A DNA stretch of 51,318 nt from CAYJPA01 sp964371945 (GTDB lineage Bacteria; Chloroflexota; Chloroflexia; Thermomicrobiales; UBA6265), in contig CAYJPA010000039.1 in assembly GCA_964371945.1 (NCBI GenBank), positions 1 through 51,318 of the forward strand, written 5' to 3'. The notes beneath the pieces are model-generated. The model was not told the origin of the DNA. It did no database searches and saw only the letters and a program-made list of their open reading frames with translations. The position numbers were made by a program, and so were the translations under genes. Below, piece by piece: positions 41,603 through 51,318 of the stretch (within the stretch, counting starts at the first letter, position 1; every line of letters begins with the position of its first letter).

Positions 41603-42200
41603 TCAGATTGGTGTCCCGCGATGGTGGACCGAGACGAATCGGCTGTCGGGATCAAAGAAGCGCCAGGGGTGCTCGATCGAGCGGGTGATACCGATTCGCT
41701 CGCCCGCGAACACGCGCTCCGGAAAGGGTCCATCTCCAAGCCAGAGGTGCTCGTCGGTCACGAGATCGGTTCCGTGATCTGGGAGGCGGATCTCCAGCGC
41801 CTGGCAGAGTTTTCCGGGCCCCGAGCAGAGATTCCGCACCTCCTCAACACCGCGGCGCCGGTGCATGATCTCGATTCCGTCGATCGGCTCCAGGGCGCGA
41901 ACGAGAATTGCTCCAGTCGAGCCCGGAGTCTTGGCGACGATGTTGAACATCGCATGGATGCCGTGTGAGCGATAGATGTAGGCGATGCCGGCGGGACCAG
42001 ACATCGATTGCACGCCGCCTCGCCGGTAAATGGCCGCGTGCGAAGCCAGATCGGTCGCATCGCGATACGCCTCGACTTCGACGATTCTGCCGGAGGTCGT
42101 GCCCTCGCTGGCAACTCGAATCAGGACCTTTCCCAGGAGATCGCGGGCAACCTCCACGGTTTCCCGTTCGAAAAAGGGCCGATCGAGGCGCTCTGGGCCG

Positions 42201-42208
<8 letters not shown>
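41603..42208 (-). CDS. 3-methyladenine DNA glycosylase (AAG/Mpg family)
   Basis: Removes alkylated purines to start base-excision repair. The 201-residue protein matches the AAG family: RPFFERETVEVARDLLGKVL, the base-flipping and catalytic region RIVEVEAYRDATDLASHA, SGPAGIAYIYRSHGIHAMFN, ILVRALEPIDGI, LCSGPGKLCQAL and TRSIEHPWRFFDPDSRFVS. The proposed TTG start at 42208 overlaps the valS stop by eight bases (TTGAGTAG) and gives the usual family length; a much earlier in-frame start at 42322 lies inside valS and would add 38 unrelated residues. Coupled translation with valS is likely. Confidence 0.93.
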
Positions 42209-44882
<2,674 letters not shown>

Positions 44883-44931
44883 CCGCTCGCCTCCAACCCG
44901 CCGCATCGTTGATCAACTAAAATCAATCTGA

Positions 44932-45195
44932 ACAACAAAACCCGCCCGCGCGTGGTTCGCGCAAGGGCGGGTCTCCCCGTGGTACCACCTTGCTTCGGCG
45001 GCCGTTCACAGTCACCGCTCTCAAAAACGCTGTAACCGGCGCAGCCGGTCGAACCTACCCACGCCTTCCGACGCTTCAGCTCGATGCCTCCTGGGCGACT
45101 TCGGCGATTTTTCGCGGTTCGGGTCTCTCAGCCATTCGATCCCGTTTGCTGTCCGCTCGGCGCTCGCCTACTGCTCCCATTCAACGGCGGAGTTT
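44932..45195 (-). ncRNA. T-box leader of valS
   Basis: The minus strand has the T-box core AAGCAAGGTGGTACCACGGG (44977-44996), whose bulge pairs with the uncharged tRNA acceptor end. It is followed by a strong terminator: CCCGCCC with GGGCGGG, plus GCGCG with CGCGC, at 44941-44971, then TTTTG. Upstream is a long structured region containing AGTA and GAGAGACCC elements expected of stem I. Valine codons GTC (45070-45072) and GTG (45060-45062) are possible specifiers, but I could not fold stem I with certainty. Uncharged tRNA-Val should favour antitermination and valS expression. Confidence 0.88.
44936..44971 (-). terminator. T-box terminator hairpin
   Basis: GACCCGCCC on the RNA pairs with GGGCGGG through an extended stem that includes GCGCG/CGCGC, followed by TTTTG. 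It is the off-state hairpin of the valS leader and competes with the antiterminator containing the T-box. Confidence 0.85.
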
Positions 45196-45204
45196 CGTTG
45201 ACCA

Positions 45205-45234
45205 ATTCTCGTCAATGGGACCGTACTATGTCAA
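45205..45234 (-). promoter_or_regulatory. Probable valS promoter
   Basis: On the minus strand a perfect TTGACA (45234-45229) is followed after 18 bases by GAGAAT (45210-45205), matching four of six -10 positions. Transcription would start near 45198, just where the T-box leader begins, which supports it. Confidence 0.6.
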
Positions 45235-45371
45235 CTGGACCTCTCTGGACGCTCAGCTGAAATGGTCACGATTTCCATGGAGTTGCCCAGCGGGAGCGTG
45301 GTAAACTTCCGGGATGCGCTCGTTTGTTCGAGTATTCACATCCGACCCCGCTGATGGTGAGACAACGACAT

Positions 45372-48281
<2,910 letters not shown>

Positions 48282-48417
48282 TGTAGACGCCCGTTGATCG
48301 CTGACGGGGGAATGAATTCCCACGCTCATTCCCTGAAGTCCCGCTGGGACTGGCGGAGGATTGAGGCGGATCGGTTCGGTGGTTGCCGCGGTTCGATTCG
48401 GTGGTGGAAACGAATCA
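48282..48417. repeat. Left arm of inverted repeat flanking the gap
   Basis: This non-coding stretch after uvrA includes GCTCATTCCCTGAAGTCCC at 48324-48342, an exact 19-bp inverted copy of 48615-48633. Weaker similarity extends outward, including GTAGAC on both arms. It looks like one end of a dispersed repeat or MITE. Confidence 0.6.
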
Positions 48418-48517
48418 NNNNNNNNNNNNNNNNNNNNNNNNNNNNNNNNNNNNNNNNNNNNNNNNNNNNNNNNNNNNNNNNNNNNNNNNNNNNNNNNNNN
48501 NNNNNNNNNNNNNNNNN
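48418..48517. other. Assembly gap (100 N)
   Basis: A run of exactly 100 N bases, the usual scaffolding placeholder. The true length is unknown. Inverted repeats on both sides explain why assembly failed here. Reading frames drawn across it are meaningless. Confidence 0.98.
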
Positions 48518-48927
48518 GACGACTCTGCGCGGGCCAAACGACTCGCGGCATCGACGATGGATTCCGCAAAGACGATCCTGAATGTGATGAATGACCGCCG
48601 TTCTCAGCCCCGGAGGGACTTCAGGGAATGAGCACGAGCATTCATTCTCGTGTCTACAGAGCTCATTGTGCACGTCGGCTAAAGCCTCCATGCAGGAGAC
48701 CGCAGGTGTCTCCTCTACACATGACGGAAGTCTCCTCGGTCATTGTCGAACCACTACTGGACCGATCGTTCTTAAACAATTGCGATTGCTGGCGGTTTTG
48801 GTGGTTGCGACCAACGAATTGTCCTTGTGCGTGCGGAAAACCGCGTGATACCATCGCATTTAAGAAAATCAATCATTTAAAGTCCGGTACCTCGTGCGAA
48901 GGTCACCAGCGACTCAGAGAGCTGAGG
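48518..48927. repeat. Right arm of inverted repeat and upstream region of the HNH gene
   Basis: GGGACTTCAGGGAATGAGC at 48615-48633 is the inverted copy of the left arm, with further similarity through about 48658 (GTCTAC). The rest of this 410-base stretch has no credible gene. A longer in-frame upstream extension of the HNH gene from 48628 would begin inside the repeat and is not supported. Confidence 0.55.
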
Positions 48928-49494
48928 GTGACTACGTCTGTGAATAGCTCCGTTCTCGTACTCAATCAAAACTACGAGCCCTTGAACGTCTGCAACACGC
49001 GTCGCGCGTTAGTGCTGGTGATCGACGGGAAGGCCGAGGTCCTGGAGGAGTACGCCTTTACGGTCTGCTCCCCCTCGCGCATTTTTCAGTCCCCCGCGGT
49101 CATCCGATTGATCTATATGATCCGGCGACCGCGCCCCAAGGTGAAGCTCACGCGCCGCGAAGTCTTCATTCGCGACAATTTCACCTGCCAGTATTGCGGC
49201 CGGCAGGCGGGCGATCTCACCATAGACCACATCGTGCCCCGATCGCGTGGCGGCGGTCACACCTGGGACAATCTGGTTTCGGCCTGCAAATCGTGCAACC
49301 ATCGCAAGGGCGGCAAATCGCTCAATGAAGCGCGAATGGCGCTCCGGACGCAGCCGCACGAGCCATCGCCCGGCATGTACTACACGATCGAGCGGCGGAT
49401 CGAATCTGCTATCTTCGAAACATGGGAGAAATTCCTGCCCGGATTTCGACCTTCCCACACCATCGAGATGGGACGGAGTTTGAGTTCAGGTTAA
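48928..49494 (+). CDS. HNH endonuclease family protein
   Basis: A 188-residue protein with an N-terminal domain beginning VNSSVLVLNQNYEPLNVCNT and a central HNH nuclease: CQYCGRQAGDLTIDH (C87, C90 and the catalytic D-H at 100-101), PRSRGGGHTWDNLV and CKSCNHRKGGK (C120, C123). The four cysteines form a zinc knuckle around the beta-beta-alpha metal active site. This compact form (YtnP/McrA-like single-domain) is widespread in Chloroflexota and actinobacteria as a chromosomal gene of uncertain role, not a clear restriction enzyme. GTG at 48928 is assigned; GTG at 48940 is an alternative. A hairpin terminator follows. Confidence 0.88.
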   Translation: MTTSVNSSVLVLNQNYEPLNVCNTRRALVLVIDGKAEVLEEYAFTVCSPSRIFQSPAVIRLIYMIRRPRPKVKLTRREVFIRDNFTCQYCGRQAGDLTIDHIVPRSRGGGHTWDNLVSACKSCNHRKGGKSLNEARMALRTQPHEPSPGMYYTIERRIESAIFETWEKFLPGFRPSHTIEMGRSLSSG

Positions 49495-49529
49495 GCGCCG
49501 GCTATCCGTGGTGACACCACGCCGTTGAC

Positions 49530-49566
49530 CGACGCCCCGCCTTTCCACGCGGGGCGTCGCTGTTTG
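49530..49566 (+). terminator. Terminator between HNH gene and serS
   Basis: CGACGCCCCGC (49530-49540) pairs with GCGGGGCGTCG (49549-49559) in an 11-bp stem, followed by CTGTTTG. It lies 35 bases after the HNH stop. The serS ribosome site follows closely, so serS may be read by partial read-through or from an internal promoter. Confidence 0.75.
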
Positions 49567-49579
49567 TGAGGAGGATTCA

Positions 49580-50881
49580 ATGCTCGATCTGCGATTGATT
49601 CGTGAACAACCGGAAGAGGTCAAGGCCGCGATCGCCACGCTCTATGCCACCGCGCCGATCGACGAGATCATCGCGCTCGATTCGAGCCGCCGCGCGATCC
49701 TGACCGAGGTCGAAGCCCTCAAAGCCGAACGCAACGAGGGCTCGAAGATCGTCGCCCGCACGAAGGACCCCGCTGAGCGCCAGAGCCTGGTCGACAACCT
49801 CCGGGGACTTGGTGACACCATCACGGAGCTTGACGAAAAGTCGCGAGTGCACGACGCCGAACTGATGCAGCTCATGCTGCTGGTTCCGAACCTGCCATTG
49901 CCCGAGGTGCCGGTCGGTCCAGACGAATCGCACAACGTGGTCGTCCGGGAATCGGGGCAGAAGCCTGTCTTTTCGTTCGAACCGAAGCCGCATTGGGTCA
50001 TCGGCGAGGAATTGGGGATCATCGACTTCGAGCGCGGCGTGAAAATCGCCGGGACGCGGAACTACGTCTTGCGCGGCGACGGCGCCCGGCTACAGCGCGC
50101 GATCATCACCTGGATGCTCGATCTGCATACCCAGAAGCACGGCTACAGCGAGGTCTATCCGCCATTCATGGTGTCGGAAGCGATGCTTTACGGCACCGGC
50201 AGCCTGCCGAAGTTTGGCGACGGGCTTTTCAAGCTCGAAGGCGAAGACAAATGGTTGATTCCGACCGCGGAAGTGCCGGTCACCAACCTCTATCGCGACG
50301 AGATCCTCGAAGAGGAGCAACTGCCGATCTACCACTGCGCCTACACGCCCTGCTTCCGCAACGAGCAGATTTCGGCCGGGAGGGATGTGCGCGGAATCAA
50401 ACGCGGCTACCAGTTCGACAAGGTCGAAATGGTCAAGTTCGTCCATCCTGAAAAGTCGATCGAGGAGCACAAACGCCTGACGGGAGAGGCCGCCGACGTA
50501 CTGGCGGAGCTCGACTTGCCGTATCGCGAGCTCCAAATCTGCACCGGCGATCTCTCGTTCACGGCGGCGAACAAGATCGATCTCGAAACGTGGGCGCCGG
50601 GCTCGCAGGAGTGGCTGGAAGTCTCCTCCTGCTCGAATTTCCTTGACTTCCAGGCACGCCGCGCCAATCTTCGGTTCCGGCCATCCGAGGGTGGTCGCCC
50701 TCAATTCCTGCACACCCTGAACGGGTCGGGATTGGCCCTGCCTCGGACGATGATCGCGATCATCGAAAACTACCAGCAAGAAGACGGCACCTTCCTGATC
50801 CCGAAGGTCTTGCGCCCATACATGGGCGGCCAGGAGCTCATCGGAAGGCAGCCCGCGATCGGAGCGGCCAAGACAGGGTAG
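49580..50881 (+). CDS. serS: Serine-tRNA ligase
   Basis: Charges tRNA-Ser and tRNA-Sec. The 433-residue class II synthetase has the N-terminal helical tRNA-binding arm (LDLRLIREQPEEVKAAIA, coiled coil to about residue 105), motif 2 PCFRNEQISAGRDVRGIKRG, and motif 3 LNGSGLALPRTMIAIIENYQ. GAGGAGG lies five bases before the ATG. A truncated tRNA-Ser gene lies about 385 bases downstream. No T-box is seen upstream, unlike valS. Confidence 0.97.
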   Translation: MLDLRLIREQPEEVKAAIATLYATAPIDEIIALDSSRRAILTEVEALKAERNEGSKIVARTKDPAERQSLVDNLRGLGDTITELDEKSRVHDAELMQLMLLVPNLPLPEVPVGPDESHNVVVRESGQKPVFSFEPKPHWVIGEELGIIDFERGVKIAGTRNYVLRGDGARLQRAIITWMLDLHTQKHGYSEVYPPFMVSEAMLYGTGSLPKFGDGLFKLEGEDKWLIPTAEVPVTNLYRDEILEEEQLPIYHCAYTPCFRNEQISAGRDVRGIKRGYQFDKVEMVKFVHPEKSIEEHKRLTGEAADVLAELDLPYRELQICTGDLSFTAANKIDLETWAPGSQEWLEVSSCSNFLDFQARRANLRFRPSEGGRPQFLHTLNGSGLALPRTMIAIIENYQQEDGTFLIPKVLRPYMGGQELIGRQPAIGAAKTG

Positions 50882-51265
50882 TCGCGCAATTATGAAACGT
50901 GCGTTATTGAACGGACTATTGTCTGTCGTGCATCGCCCGGCAATAAATTGACCGGGCTACGCCACGCCCAGAGGGCACCCGACCCTTCCAGGGTTGAGAA
51001 CGAAGCCGTCGTACGGCGAGATGCGCTCCCTGATACACCGAACAAGAATGCACGCTTCATCATTGCGCCCACGGGTTACTGATTCGAACAGTTCCATGAG
51101 CTGTAGGTAGCAGCATGCCGTGTTCTAGCTTGAATTTCTCCTTTGTTACCTGCTAAGGCAATGCGACGAATTGGCGATTGAAGGTGAAGCCTGGCTCGCC
51201 TATACTTCGGTGCCGTCGTCTGTTTAGGCAGAGAGGTGCTGTCGAGCCGGCGAAGCCACGAACGC
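50882..51265. other. Intergenic region with palindrome, no gene
   Basis: These 384 bases between serS and the tRNA hold no credible gene. GCCCGG at 50935-50940 pairs with CCGGGC at 50952-50957 around CAATAAATTG, a REP-like hairpin that could end the serS transcript. Imperfect inverted copies of ATGAARCGTGCRTT occur at 50891 and, on the minus strand, near 51060, suggesting a small decayed inverted-repeat element. The tRNA promoter must lie near the right end. Confidence 0.45.
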
Positions 51266-51318
51266 GGAGAGGTGGCCGAGTGGTTTAAGGCGGCTGTCTT
51301 GAAAACAGTTGAGCGAAA
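51266..51318 (+). tRNA. tRNA-Ser (UGA), truncated by the window end
   Basis: The sequence opens GGAGAGGTGGCCGAGTGG, a typical tRNA-Ser acceptor and D-arm start, and continues through an anticodon arm GCTGT-CTTGAAA-ACAGT. The seven-base loop CTTGAAA gives anticodon TGA, reading UCA-type serine codons. The window ends 53 bases in, before the variable arm and T-arm, so the rest is not visible. It stands close to serS but has its own transcription unit. Confidence 0.95.

Noticed and set aside
48628..48927. N-terminal extension of the HNH protein
   Set aside because: The upstream in-frame codons lie in the inverted-repeat arm, and the conserved protein begins near VNSSVLVLNQN.
50890..51072. 60-codon minus-strand frame downstream of serS
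   Set aside because: It coincides with a decayed inverted repeat and has no coding motif.

Overview
This is a gene-dense, moderately high-GC bacterial window that looks like metagenome or draft assembly: it opens with a poly-C run and carries one 100-base N gap (48418..48517). Gene content suggests Chloroflexota, probably a Thermomicrobia-like lineage: a two-gene TrkA system, T-box control of valS, an endonuclease-type MutL without MutH, IS481, a PATAN/DUF4388 protein and unusual operon pairings. No rRNA or other strong marker is present, so the placement is an inference. Most genes are housekeeping or metabolic and are recognised from motifs visible in their translations.

Layout. 1-1200 holds an IS481-type transposase cut off at the left edge. 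1226-7480 (minus) is a peptide-scavenging block: FadR-type regulator, peptide-binding protein, two DppB/DppC permeases and a gamma-glutamyltransferase, with no ATPase gene. A class III aminotransferase (7679-8956) and a small unknown protein follow, also minus. 9497-12800 (plus) is a thiamine operon behind a TPP riboswitch: thiD, thiG, thiE and a tenI-thiS fusion. An alkyltransferase-like gene converges on it. secA, an 18-residue-repeat membrane protein gene (minus), mnmG with a coupled phosphoesterase, a universal stress gene and two TrkA-type genes run to 21528. A ydeI-like gene broken by one amber codon follows. gdhA and gatB are on minus; nuoG-nuoI and an aldehyde dehydrogenase are on plus.

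30209-35346 holds endonuclease IV and an ArsC/Spx-like gene (minus), a PATAN protein, a soluble histidine kinase with its LuxR-type response regulator, and an HD hydrolase. 35513-39772 has an SDR gene divergent from a sugar ABC operon (permease, binding protein, permease), again without an ATPase. 39773-48281 carries mutL, a 3-methyladenine glycosylase gene overlapping valS, a T-box leader for valS, and divergent uvrA. After the gap come an HNH nuclease gene, serS and the first 53 bases of a tRNA-Ser(UGA).

How the genes work together. The thiamine block makes and couples the pyrimidine and thiazole halves under TPP feedback. The peptide block would import gamma-glutamyl peptides and hydrolyse them in the cytoplasm; gdhA and the aminotransferase handle the released nitrogen in general terms. 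Both ABC operons place a strong stem-loop just after the binding-protein gene, which suits higher expression of the binding protein than of the permeases. DNA repair is well represented (mutL, mpg, uvrA, nfo, an MGMT-like gene, HNH). No clear phage, CRISPR array or complete novel defence system was seen. The most unusual items are the TenI-ThiS fusion, the 18-residue-repeat protein, the two ATPase-less transporters, the single amber codon in ydeI and the inverted repeats flanking the assembly gap.
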